NCBI GenBank assembly: GCA_963674685.2 | Contig: CAXXWT010000003.1 | Coordinates: forward strand, 682,001-746,000 | Direction: 5' to 3' | Origin: G963674685 sp963674685 | Lineage (GTDB): Bacteria; Lernaellota; Lernaellaia; JACKCT01 | Length of the DNA: 64,000 nt | Shown: piece after piece, positions 36,391-45,037 of the stretch | How the letters are laid out: each line of letters opens with the position of its first letter | Numbering within the stretch: the first letter of the stretch is position 1 | Position numbers and translations under genes: made by a program | Notes under the pieces: generated by a model | The model's database searches: none | What the model saw: only the letters and a program-made list of their open reading frames with translations | What the model was told of the DNA's origin: nothing

Positions 36391-36630
36391 GCAAAGTCCC
36401 GGCGTATTCGCCCAAATGATACCCTGAATAAAAACGACAGATCTTCGGCGCCCGGCGGCGGCCGCCAAAGCCAACAATGAACGATCGATTGATCGACAAT
36501 TTGCAGCCCGATTTCAGACCAAAATTGATAGCAATCACCCTGTCGATTGTCAAATTATCGCACCGATTATCGCATAAGTCCCGTGAGAGCCCTACCTCAA
36601 TTAATCCGCGCTAATCGGAACAGGCGATAT

Positions 36631-37644
36631 TCACGAGGCTCCGAATCCCTTTCGGAATCGATTGTACATCCCGATTAGAGCGCTGAATTTCAACGATCCC
36701 AACAGATTCAGTTCAACCATGCCGCTGCTCCAGCATCGCTCGCAGGGACCGGGCGGACGCAATCGCTTGAAGGCTTCGGCGAAACCCGATTCCGCCGGTT
36801 CGGCGTATTGCTGAAAATGCGGAAACATATCGCAGAAGAAGATTTTTCCGTCGGGGAGAACATTGCAGTGAAGCAGGCTCGCCAGGCAAAACAGCTTTTC
36901 GTCATCCGGCCAGCGTTGCAAATGCCGCAATCCATCAATGCTGGCGTTGATGCGCGAGTTTCCCGCGGATTTTTTCCGGATCAAGTCCTCGATCGCTTCC
37001 CGGTATTCGTTTGAGTCGGGGGAAAAGGCAGAGTCGATATCTTGCCGGCAGTTCGTGGAGAGGCTCCGGTCCATGGGTTGAAAATTGACGCCCGCCTGAA
37101 ATTCCTTCGCCACATCCAGAACGTAATCGAGATGTTTCAGGTTCAACTGAGAAATGACGACGCCGAGATTGACGGTCAGCCCATCGCGCCGGCATCGGGC
37201 CACGGCCTCGATGACGCCGTCGTGCACGCCGGGTCCCCGTAGCGCGTCGTTGATATGCTTCGGCCCGTCGAAGCTGAACTGAATCTCGCCGGCCTTTCGA
37301 ATGAGTTCGAAGCGCTCGACGGCCAGAGCGCCGTTGGAATTGACGGAAACGCGCATGTCCCTTTGACCACAGCGGTCGATGAGCCGCCCGAGATCTTCCC
37401 GAAGGAGCGGTTCGCCTCCGCTGAAGGAAATGAACCGCGTCCCGAGAGATTTCATCTCATCGATGATTCGAAAACACTTATCCGTATCCAGCTCTTCCGA
37501 TTGGATGTCGCAAACACCGCAATACTTGCAACGAAGATTGCACCGGTAAGTAATATTCCACCCGACAATCAGGGGCGTTCGCCTACGAAAAACCAGAGCG
37601 CCCAAAACATCTCGAGCGATGTCGATTTTTCCTGTTCGCACCAT
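36631..37644 (-). CDS. Radical SAM protein with Cys-rich end (paralogue 2)
   Basis: The 337-residue protein is a full-length paralogue of the one at 27679-28683 (shared VGWNIT-RCNL-C-YC, FSGGEPLLR and a C-terminal MYNRFRKG). Radical SAM cysteines are C35/C39/C42. The auxiliary region retains CLASLLHCN, CDMF and CERCW but lacks two of the Cys residues found in paralogue 1, so its auxiliary cluster may differ. A perfect palindrome lies 28 bases before its start. It is divergent from the B12-type radical SAM gene. Confidence 0.85.
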   Translation of the reverse strand: MVRTGKIDIARDVLGALVFRRRTPLIVGWNITYRCNLRCKYCGVCDIQSEELDTDKCFRIIDEMKSLGTRFISFSGGEPLLREDLGRLIDRCGQRDMRVSVNSNGALAVERFELIRKAGEIQFSFDGPKHINDALRGPGVHDGVIEAVARCRRDGLTVNLGVVISQLNLKHLDYVLDVAKEFQAGVNFQPMDRSLSTNCRQDIDSAFSPDSNEYREAIEDLIRKKSAGNSRINASIDGLRHLQRWPDDEKLFCLASLLHCNVLPDGKIFFCDMFPHFQQYAEPAESGFAEAFKRLRPPGPCERCWSSGMVELNLLGSLKFSALIGMYNRFRKGFGAS

Positions 37645-37671
37645 GTGTTTTGCTAGTCCGAATGAACTGCG

Positions 37672-37687
37672 CCGGCATTAATGCCGG
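37672..37687. promoter_or_regulatory. Perfect 16-bp palindrome between divergent radical SAM genes
   Basis: CCGGCATTAATGCCGG is identical to its reverse complement. It is 27 bases upstream of the minus-strand radical SAM start and about 160 bases from the plus-strand gene. This placement suits an operator, though it could also be chance. Confidence 0.4.
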
Positions 37688-37848
37688 AGCGCCGAGCCGA
37701 GCCGGCGAAGTGTTTTCATCATACCCGAAGCATGATAAGAAATAGCCCCCGAGATGTCGAGCGACCAAATGGAAACCTGCATGCCGGCTTACCCGGGGCA
37801 GGGAGCCTTGACGATGTCCGGGATCCTCGGTGACGAGAGGTTTTTCAC

Positions 37849-39231
37849 GTGAATATCCTTCTGGCGGCGCCTTCCGCGCAAACCCGCTTCGAATATTTCC
37901 CCAGTATCGGCCTGATGAATCTTTTCCTCATAGCCAAAGACCTGGGTTGCCACGTGGAGTATCTGGACCTTACGGAAGACTCCTATGCCAAGGGCGTGGA
38001 CAGGATTCTGGAAAATCAATACGACCTGGTCGGCGTGTCGTGCAGTTTCACGAACACAGCGCCTTATTGCATGACATACGCCCGGAAGATTAAAGCGAAA
38101 TTTCCCGATACGGAAGTGATTGCGGGGGGAATCCACGCCACGTTTGTTCCGGAGGATTTGCTTTTCAATCAATATGACGCCGTCGTTTACGGCGAAGGCG
38201 AATTGACCTTTAAGCGGTTCCTGCGGCAAAGACTGAAAGGCGAGTCGGTCAAACACCTGGAGGGAATCTGCCGGCTTCAAGACGGCCGGGTGATAAAAAA
38301 TCCCCCGGCGGAACGGATCGAGAACCTGGACGATCTTCCCGTCAACGATTACACGCACTTCGACATGGAACCCTATTTCAAGCGCGCGGGCATTCGCCTC
38401 ATCCAGATGATGACCTCCCGGGGATGCCGTTTCAACTGCCGTTTCTGCTCCACCGTCAGGATGTGGGGGCGGCATCGACAGCAATCCGCCCGGCGGATGG
38501 TTCGCGAATTTCTTACGGCAAAACAGATGGGCGTCGAATACATCTCCATTGAAGACGACGACTTTTGCTTGAACGAAAAAAACGTTCGGGAATTCTGCCG
38601 TTTGCTGACGGAGGAAAACGCCGTCATTCCCTGGTCCATGACTCTCGGCGCGCGTTCGGTCAGCGACGAATCGACGCTGGACCTGTTGGCGCGAAGCGGA
38701 TGCAGGGTGGCGGGGATCAGCATAGAGTCCGCCAGTCCGAAGATCCTCAAGCAACTGGGCCGCGTTTACACCGTGGATGACAACATTCGGATGTTTCGAG
38801 CCTTGAAAAAACGGAATATCATGGTGGAAAACAAGGGATTGATCGGATTTTCCGACGAGTCCGTCAAGGATGTGGTGATGACCTATCGCCACTTGTTTCA
38901 CACGTCGGACTTCTGGCACGGCAGCATCCTCGAACCCCGGCCCGGTTGCGAGTATTGGGAAAGCTGGGAAAAAAAGGGAGACACGGCTCAATACGAAAGG
39001 TTCGGGAAAGGCAATGTGTTTTTCGCGAAAAATAAAACGGCGACTTACATTCTGTTCCGGTTTTTCGCCGTCCTTTATTTGTTGAGTCCTCGTCGCGTTT
39101 TCCTCAGCCTGTTCGGCCGGGACCCGATCGTTCGGTATTGGCATCGAAAATATTATATTATGGCGTATTGGACGCTGAAGGCGAATATCGAAGATTTTCT
39201 CGGGTGGTTTTCGCCGAAAAGAGAATCCTGA
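37849..39231 (+). CDS. B12-binding-domain radical SAM protein
   Basis: The 460-residue protein starts at a GTG with GAGAGG upstream. Residues 1-130 form a Rossmann-type cobalamin-binding-like domain (MNILLAAPSAQ, VIAGGIHATFVPE, AVVYGEGE) without the DxHxxG motif, so lower-ligand base-off binding is uncertain. The radical SAM motif is C193/C197/C200 (CRFNCRFC). The C-terminal 60 residues have hydrophobic and basic stretches (ILFRFFAVLYLLSPRRVF) that suggest membrane contact. Members of this group methylate unactivated carbons or form unusual lipids and pigments. Confidence 0.85.
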   Translation: MNILLAAPSAQTRFEYFPSIGLMNLFLIAKDLGCHVEYLDLTEDSYAKGVDRILENQYDLVGVSCSFTNTAPYCMTYARKIKAKFPDTEVIAGGIHATFVPEDLLFNQYDAVVYGEGELTFKRFLRQRLKGESVKHLEGICRLQDGRVIKNPPAERIENLDDLPVNDYTHFDMEPYFKRAGIRLIQMMTSRGCRFNCRFCSTVRMWGRHRQQSARRMVREFLTAKQMGVEYISIEDDDFCLNEKNVREFCRLLTEENAVIPWSMTLGARSVSDESTLDLLARSGCRVAGISIESASPKILKQLGRVYTVDDNIRMFRALKKRNIMVENKGLIGFSDESVKDVVMTYRHLFHTSDFWHGSILEPRPGCEYWESWEKKGDTAQYERFGKGNVFFAKNKTATYILFRFFAVLYLLSPRRVFLSLFGRDPIVRYWHRKYYIMAYWTLKANIEDFLGWFSPKRES

Positions 39232-39254
39232 ATCGGATATTCCCAACGGTCTCA

Positions 39255-40313
39255 TCAGATAAAGTTATCGTGATCACGCGGATTCTTCAGGCGCCAGAGA
39301 TAATTGTTGCATGCATTCATACGACATTCTCGCCGGCATTCTTCCTGGGACAGGTTCTTGTCGATAAAGGTGAGCACCTTTCGGCGAAGCTCTCCATTCC
39401 ATATTTCCGCCATGCTTTCTTTGTGGATATTGCCGATCCGAAATCTCGGGTCCCCGGCGAACACGTTGCACTCCCAAACTTCGCCGGTTGCGGAGATGAA
39501 ATTCATGAAGTGCGTTCCGTAGCACTTGCCGTAGGGCTTCTCCTTATCCGCCTGCGCCATGGAACGAGCGCGGAAAATGATTTTAAAGGAATCATCCTGA
39601 AGCTTCCTGAGCCGGTCTTCCATTTCATAGAAAGATTCGTAGTTCACGTCGAGTCGGCAGCGGCTCTTCGGGTGCTGTGAATACGGCTTGACGCTGAAAT
39701 AGTCTACGCCCATCTCTTTGAATCGAGCCGCGAGATCGACAACGCCTTTTGCATTTTCCGCCAGCAAAACAAGTTGTGTTCCGATGGTGACCTTTAATCC
39801 CAGCCTTTTTTTACGCGCCACGGCCCTGGAAATATTGGCCATCACCTGCGGGAATGCATCTTTTGAGACACCGTGGATTTTTGCGTAGCTTTCCGGATTG
39901 CAACCGTTCACGGAGAAACGGAGCCATTCCAATCGATCGATCAAATCAAGGCGCTTTTCATCCAGCGCCTCTCCATTTGTCGTTACCGAAACACTCGATC
40001 GAGCGGAGGCATACGCCACAATCCGCTGTGCAAATGGGTGTAGAAGTGGTTCGCCGTGTCCGCAGATCATGATGGATTTGTTGCCGATACCGCATAGCTG
40101 ATCAACAATCCTTTCGGCTAGGGCGGGATCGATGTTGGAAATATCTTTGTTGACGATGTGATCCACGCCGCAAAAAACGCAGGCTTGATTGCAGCGCGTG
40201 GTCAGCTCCAGCTCAGTGTAAATGGGACCCGAAGTTACACCTCGCGCCAGCCAGTCCGCGACGCGCTTCGGGTGATACATGAGTTTTGGCTTGTCAAAAT
40301 TGGCGTCGTACAT
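39255..40313 (-). CDS. Radical SAM protein with SPASM domain
   Basis: The 352-residue protein has C41/C45/C48 (CNQACVFC), SAM-binding ICGHGEPLLHP, and a SPASM-type end (CYGTHF, VWECNVFAGD, IGNIHKESMAEIWNG, CRRECRMNAC). It is convergent with the B12-type gene and follows an unrelated membrane protein gene by 30 bases on the same strand. The substrate is unknown. Confidence 0.85.
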   Translation of the reverse strand: MYDANFDKPKLMYHPKRVADWLARGVTSGPIYTELELTTRCNQACVFCGVDHIVNKDISNIDPALAERIVDQLCGIGNKSIMICGHGEPLLHPFAQRIVAYASARSSVSVTTNGEALDEKRLDLIDRLEWLRFSVNGCNPESYAKIHGVSKDAFPQVMANISRAVARKKRLGLKVTIGTQLVLLAENAKGVVDLAARFKEMGVDYFSVKPYSQHPKSRCRLDVNYESFYEMEDRLRKLQDDSFKIIFRARSMAQADKEKPYGKCYGTHFMNFISATGEVWECNVFAGDPRFRIGNIHKESMAEIWNGELRRKVLTFIDKNLSQEECRRECRMNACNNYLWRLKNPRDHDNFI

Positions 40314-40342
40314 CCTTCACCATTGGACTCGGGACCAAAAGG

Positions 40343-42004
40343 TCAATAACTCAACATGAACAGGCCGTCAAAGGTTGTCGTAATAAATGCATGTCTGCGC
40401 TCCGGATCGACGGCGAGGTTCCGACTATATTTCGCGATATAGTGACGTTGCAATCTTTTACCTGATTCCAGGTCATACACGTCCACATAACCCGTCACCC
40501 CGCTGCCTGCGATCAGCAATTTGTTCTTTTCATCGACAGCAAACGCTCTTTGTCCGAATTGCGTCGAAATCTTTTTCTTGAATACCAAATCAGGCGTAGA
40601 GTATACCCAGACTCCGCAAAGGAGAATCGATGGTACATACAATTCCCGCCGGCCTCGCGATAGGAACATCCTATAGGACAATATCGGCCCCTTTACCCGT
40701 TTTATCACTTCAAGGCTTTTTGCGTCGCGTGCCTCCAAAACCATTTTTCTGTCATAGTTAAGGTAGAGCCTGCCGGACTCCGTGTCTCCGGTAATGTCCA
40801 TAAAGGCGCCCAGGCGAAGAGGCTCTTGCAATTGGCCGGTCGCGATATCGTACGAAAGCAAGTTGTCATCCTCGCAATAAAAAATCATCCTTTGAGCGGA
40901 TTCGATCAGAGTGTGCTTAATACTCCCCGTACATTTTTTAAAGAATTCTTTGATTTCTTTTACTTTGTAGGTATCGGCATCGATGATATATAGCCGTAGT
41001 GGAAGATTTGCCTCTTTTCGGCTGCTGCCCTCCAACTGCTTTTTATCCTGTATGTTGGAATTAATTAGATAAATTAGTCGGTTTTTCGTATCCAGGGCAA
41101 AGCTTTCCAGTTCAACGGTACGGATTTTAATCGTCCGTTGGTCGGTCATTGGGGCGTCCAGATCGATGGAGAAAAGAAGGTTTGTGGAGTCACCGGTATG
41201 CTTCGTACTGACCAGCAGCCTTCTTTTAATATTGTCGATCCGGCAGGCGTATAGGTTGGTAGTTGTCAGCAATTGCACGGCGCTGTCGGAAACAGCGATG
41301 TTCCGAGCCGAGATCATCACCGCCGACAACATGGGGAAAGCCACTGCGCAGGCCACGACCCGTTTCAGAGTCACCATCCGCGCGTACGGAATCGGGAGCT
41401 TTCCTGGAAATAGGAAAAATAAAACGGCGGCTACGGGAGCGAGGAGAAAGTTGTGTTGGCTTATCGCAAATAAAACAGGAAGGGTCAGCCACCATATCCA
41501 GTCAGGCAGAGGGGGCTTTTGAAGAGGAAATGCCGTTGCAAATATTGCGGTAGCCAATCCGGCAAAATAAAGCGATTTGGGTATCATCCATAAGTTGGCT
41601 AAAACCAGAGATAATCCAAAAAAACAGAGAATTTGGATGAGCGCCAGACCATTCGTCAGGATTTTCGAGGTCCAATTCCGGCTGACTCCGTCATTGACCC
41701 GTTGAAAAGCGATACTGATGGCGTTAAGCACCAAAGCCAGCCAAATTCCTGGCTTGATACCGTTGAAAACCATCACCATTATTCGTACGAAAGGGTGCTC
41801 GAACAGCCTGTCTTCCAGGAAGATGAACTCAACTACGGGATAGAAAATGATGCTCACGGCGACAATTAAAAGTAAAAATCTTTTCACCCTATAGAATAAT
41901 TTTTGCGACATTTGTTGAGAGTGCTCGTGAAGTTTTTCCAGTTCATCAATGGCGGTTAAGAAGCTCGGAAAGCATACATTCGGGCAACACTTACCGTCAA
42001 TCAA
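40343..42004 (-). CDS. Membrane protein with C-terminal beta-propeller-like domain
   Basis: About 550 residues from a TTG at 42004 or 522 from the ATG at 41911; neither has a clear ribosome site. The first 240 residues hold about six hydrophobic segments. The remaining 300 residues have repeated strand patterns such as LFSIDLDAP, LLSYDIATGQL and VDVYDLESGKR, like a WD/PQQ-type propeller that would lie outside the membrane. No known family is recognised. The gene is visibly more AT-rich than its neighbours and may have been acquired separately. Confidence 0.65.
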   Translation of the reverse strand: MIDGKCCPNVCFPSFLTAIDELEKLHEHSQQMSQKLFYRVKRFLLLIVAVSIIFYPVVEFIFLEDRLFEHPFVRIMVMVFNGIKPGIWLALVLNAISIAFQRVNDGVSRNWTSKILTNGLALIQILCFFGLSLVLANLWMIPKSLYFAGLATAIFATAFPLQKPPLPDWIWWLTLPVLFAISQHNFLLAPVAAVLFFLFPGKLPIPYARMVTLKRVVACAVAFPMLSAVMISARNIAVSDSAVQLLTTTNLYACRIDNIKRRLLVSTKHTGDSTNLLFSIDLDAPMTDQRTIKIRTVELESFALDTKNRLIYLINSNIQDKKQLEGSSRKEANLPLRLYIIDADTYKVKEIKEFFKKCTGSIKHTLIESAQRMIFYCEDDNLLSYDIATGQLQEPLRLGAFMDITGDTESGRLYLNYDRKMVLEARDAKSLEVIKRVKGPILSYRMFLSRGRRELYVPSILLCGVWVYSTPDLVFKKKISTQFGQRAFAVDEKNKLLIAGSGVTGYVDVYDLESGKRLQRHYIAKYSRNLAVDPERRHAFITTTFDGLFMLSY

Positions 42005-42169
42005 GAAGATTACTTAGGGATTTTCACATCCACCTTGTAAAGTCGCGCCGCTAGCGGGGAAAACTCTCCACGGCCCGTCACGGAACTTCCCGTGGTCGGC
42101 GACGCGATTGAAGTGAATATTGGAGGGGGGAATTGATCCGATTATACACCCGACTCCGATGTGTTCGAT

Positions 42170-44023
42170 TCACCGGCGCCGGTGGTATCCGCCCAGGTGT
42201 TCAAGCAGACTTTCAGGCGAATCAAGGATATCGTGATTCTTCGGCGGCAGGGAGATCGGGCGATCCGAGGCGTAAAGATCCAGGCGTCTCATGGTGGTTG
42301 CGCGTTCTCCGTGGGGCCATCGAATGGTCAGTGCGCGTGCGTCCCCGCTGTCTGGAAGGGTGAGGTGGTACAGGATGATTTTCTCGACATCGTCACTATT
42401 GTCGATGACGCTAAAGGGGGTCTTCATGCCGTCAATGGCGAAAAGGGGATCCGAGAAAGGGCCGTATCGGCGTTTGGCCCCGTATTGCATGTACAAATGG
42501 CGCGCGGACGGTTTGATCCAGGCTTCGATGAGCAAATCATCCTCACTACTCTTGCGCATTTTCAAATCATTGAGCAGGCGGGGGATGGACGATACGCAAT
42601 GATCGAATAGAGTGAGATCCGGACAAGGAGCGGATTTGATGCTGTCAGGGAAGATCAGCACGTCGTTATCACTCTGGTCGGCGTATGCTGTGACATGCAG
42701 AGTTTTGATAAACTCCCAGCTTTCATTTTCCGGCAGTTGAAAGGGGCCGTGAAAACGATCCTCCCAATCGGCTTGAAATGGCACGCCGAGACTTTGGGCT
42801 TTTTCGGCGATAGCCATCCGAAGCTTTATGGCGTTGGCGTTGGTCATCTCGCCGCGCGGCGGAAAGAAGCGGCTGACGGGAAACGCGAGGATCACGGCAG
42901 CCAAAAATATATATGACGCTTTTTTGAATTTGCGCGCGCTTTTTTCGGATGCGCCGAGCCCGGAAGCTATCGTAGCGGACAGCTCAGGCGTTTGCGCGAT
43001 CCATATGGCGACCATCGGTTCGAAATATAAAAGGAACAGGCCGCGACGAGTGAAATCGTAAATGATCAATGGAATGATGATATTGGCCAGGCAAAAAACA
43101 ATGATCAGGCAACTGGATTGGCGAAGCGCAAATTGGCGTTTGATGGCGTAAACGACCAACGCGCCGCCCGTCGCCGTGAAACAGAGCAATCCTTCCGGCG
43201 AGTCGATCACCCACGTCCATGACAAAAGGCGCTTCAAAAGCGTTTCCGGCTCCTGGTTTGTATCGCGCAATCCCGATTGAAATATCAGCAAGAAGTTTTC
43301 AAAGCCCCCTTTGACTTCGCAGATCAAAAAGGGAATCCAGGGCAATAGGGCGAAAGCGAAAAACAACAACCATCCGGGCAAGCCGGCGCGGACCCGTCTG
43401 AAAATCCAGAATATTAGAGTAATGATAAAAAAGAGCCCTGCGACGGGATGGATTTGCGTCGCAGCGCCGCAGGCAAGACCCAGGGCCGCCATCTCCAAGG
43501 CGCGGATTTTTCTGCTTGCCAAAGCGGGAAGGATGAAGATCAAGGCAAAGGCCATGAATGAAGGTAAAAGGGCGTTGTTCTGAAAACGTAGCAGGAAGCG
43601 CAGGAAAGGTTCGGCGTCGGCCAGGGCGAGTCCGGCGATGACGGCTGAAACGAGACCGGCGACCCTTCGCACTGCGATCATGGTCGCCATGACACCGAGG
43701 GACCAGAGGGCGGAAAGAAACCAGAGTAGTCCGGTCAGGCCCAAACCCGCCCTCAATACTAAAAGAAGAACGACATGCTCCAAGGAGCCCGTATGAAATC
43801 CGGTGCTCGCCAACTCGCGTCCGAAACAGGGGAGTCCGCCGGAGTGAAAGAGCCTGACGACCTCCTCCAGAAAATACATGTCGCGAATTTCCGATTGGAT
43901 GAGCAGATGATGGTGCCAAAGCATGGAGGCCGCGCCGATAACCAGAAGCCAAAGCCAAAACGCGGGCTTTATTTCTCTAAGGTCCGCTTTCGATCCATAA
44001 GTCGTTTGGGGAATTTTGCTCAT
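42170..44023 (-). CDS. GT39-like multispanning glycosyltransferase candidate
   Basis: The 617-residue protein has about ten membrane segments in the first 420 residues. The first external loop holds IRDMYFLEEVVRLFHSGG, similar in position to the acidic loop of ArnT/PMT-type enzymes. The final 190 residues are soluble. It follows the SUMF1-domain gene by about 33 bases in one operon with a DegT aminotransferase, so it may attach an amino sugar at the outer face of the inner membrane. Catalysis is not certain. Confidence 0.65.
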   Translation of the reverse strand: MSKIPQTTYGSKADLREIKPAFWLWLLVIGAASMLWHHHLLIQSEIRDMYFLEEVVRLFHSGGLPCFGRELASTGFHTGSLEHVVLLLVLRAGLGLTGLLWFLSALWSLGVMATMIAVRRVAGLVSAVIAGLALADAEPFLRFLLRFQNNALLPSFMAFALIFILPALASRKIRALEMAALGLACGAATQIHPVAGLFFIITLIFWIFRRVRAGLPGWLLFFAFALLPWIPFLICEVKGGFENFLLIFQSGLRDTNQEPETLLKRLLSWTWVIDSPEGLLCFTATGGALVVYAIKRQFALRQSSCLIIVFCLANIIIPLIIYDFTRRGLFLLYFEPMVAIWIAQTPELSATIASGLGASEKSARKFKKASYIFLAAVILAFPVSRFFPPRGEMTNANAIKLRMAIAEKAQSLGVPFQADWEDRFHGPFQLPENESWEFIKTLHVTAYADQSDNDVLIFPDSIKSAPCPDLTLFDHCVSSIPRLLNDLKMRKSSEDDLLIEAWIKPSARHLYMQYGAKRRYGPFSDPLFAIDGMKTPFSVIDNSDDVEKIILYHLTLPDSGDARALTIRWPHGERATTMRRLDLYASDRPISLPPKNHDILDSPESLLEHLGGYHRRR

Positions 44024-44056
44024 GATGCGGCTGCGATTATAGCGGCTTTAAGTAAT

Positions 44057-45037
44057 TCAATCCATCGGCCACGCGCAGCGAAAGCCGACATCGGAACGAC
44101 CTTTATCTGACCGCCAATACGCCCGATTCGAAGGACGCCTGATTATCGGCGGACTGTTTCGGCTTCCGCCTCGAAGCGCACGGGGGCCGTCGACAGCGCG
44201 GTTGCACGGATCATTCGCCGGAGATTTTTGGTAAAATTCAGGATCATAAACATCCTGGCACCATTCCCAAACCACGCCGGATTGGAAAACTTCGCCGCTT
44301 TCGGCCTTTTGCGATCGCCGTTTGGCATATTCCCATTGGGCCTCGGTGGGCAGACTTCCTCCGGCCTGCGCACAGTAGCTCATCGCCTGATCCCAAGTTG
44401 CGCCGGTGATATATTTTTCATCGGCGCCGTCGAAAATATCCGGACATTTTCCCTTCGCGCAGTTTTTCGCGTACTGCGCCTTTGTCGTCGGTTCGGAAGC
44501 GATGCGAAAAGCTGAAATTATTACAAAATGCGCGGGTTCCTCATCGCCTTGGCTGCTGCATTCGGTGTCGCCTTTTGAGCAGCCCATGAGAAAGGCTCCG
44601 CCCGGAATCCAAATGTCTTTGTAATCCTTGCTTGTGGGAAGGTGGAATTGATAATTCGCCTGATAAAGGCCGTCGCCCGTGAGCCGCGCCTTAAAGGCCA
44701 GAAGGTTATCGCCCGGATTTGCGGAGTCGGCAAATTGCCCGGCGCCCGACGATCCCGCTCCGTGGATCTCGTGGGCGATACGACCATTCACAAAGGCGCT
44801 GAAAGAATGAATGTCCAGGCTGTTAATGCCGGATATCTCATAGCTAATGGCGACGTCGGAGTCGTCAGAGTGGCTGTCAAAATGGATGTCGTAAAGGATT
44901 TTGGGTTCGTTAAGTTTGACTTGCGGTGAAGAGCCTTCGGGGGGATGGGGGGGCGTTTTCCGATGCCACGCGATGATCGTCAGAATCAGGACCGGGATAA
45001 CAGCCAGGATGGCAAATAATTTTTGACGCCTTATCAT
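44057..45037 (-). CDS. Membrane-anchored SUMF1/formylglycine-type domain protein
   Basis: The 326-residue protein has an N-terminal membrane anchor (LFAILAVIPVLILTIIAW), a 120-residue beta-rich linker and a SUMF1 domain (IPGGAFLMGC, DEEPAHFV, TGATWDQAMSYCAQAGGSLP, TEAQWEYAKR, ALRGGS, VGFRCAWP). In this superfamily some members oxidise Cys to formylglycine and others bind ligands or make C-S bonds; the key active Cys pair is not clear here. The start overlaps the DegT stop by four bases, so expression is coupled to that aminotransferase. Confidence 0.83.
   Translation of the reverse strand: MIRRQKLFAILAVIPVLILTIIAWHRKTPPHPPEGSSPQVKLNEPKILYDIHFDSHSDDSDVAISYEISGINSLDIHSFSAFVNGRIAHEIHGAGSSGAGQFADSANPGDNLLAFKARLTGDGLYQANYQFHLPTSKDYKDIWIPGGAFLMGCSKGDTECSSQGDEEPAHFVIISAFRIASEPTTKAQYAKNCAKGKCPDIFDGADEKYITGATWDQAMSYCAQAGGSLPTEAQWEYAKRRSQKAESGEVFQSGVVWEWCQDVYDPEFYQKSPANDPCNRAVDGPRALRGGSRNSPPIIRRPSNRAYWRSDKGRSDVGFRCAWPMD

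Noticed and set aside
37789..39255. A 488-residue open frame on the minus strand
   Set aside because: Antisense to the B12-type radical SAM gene, which has a ribosome site and all expected motifs.
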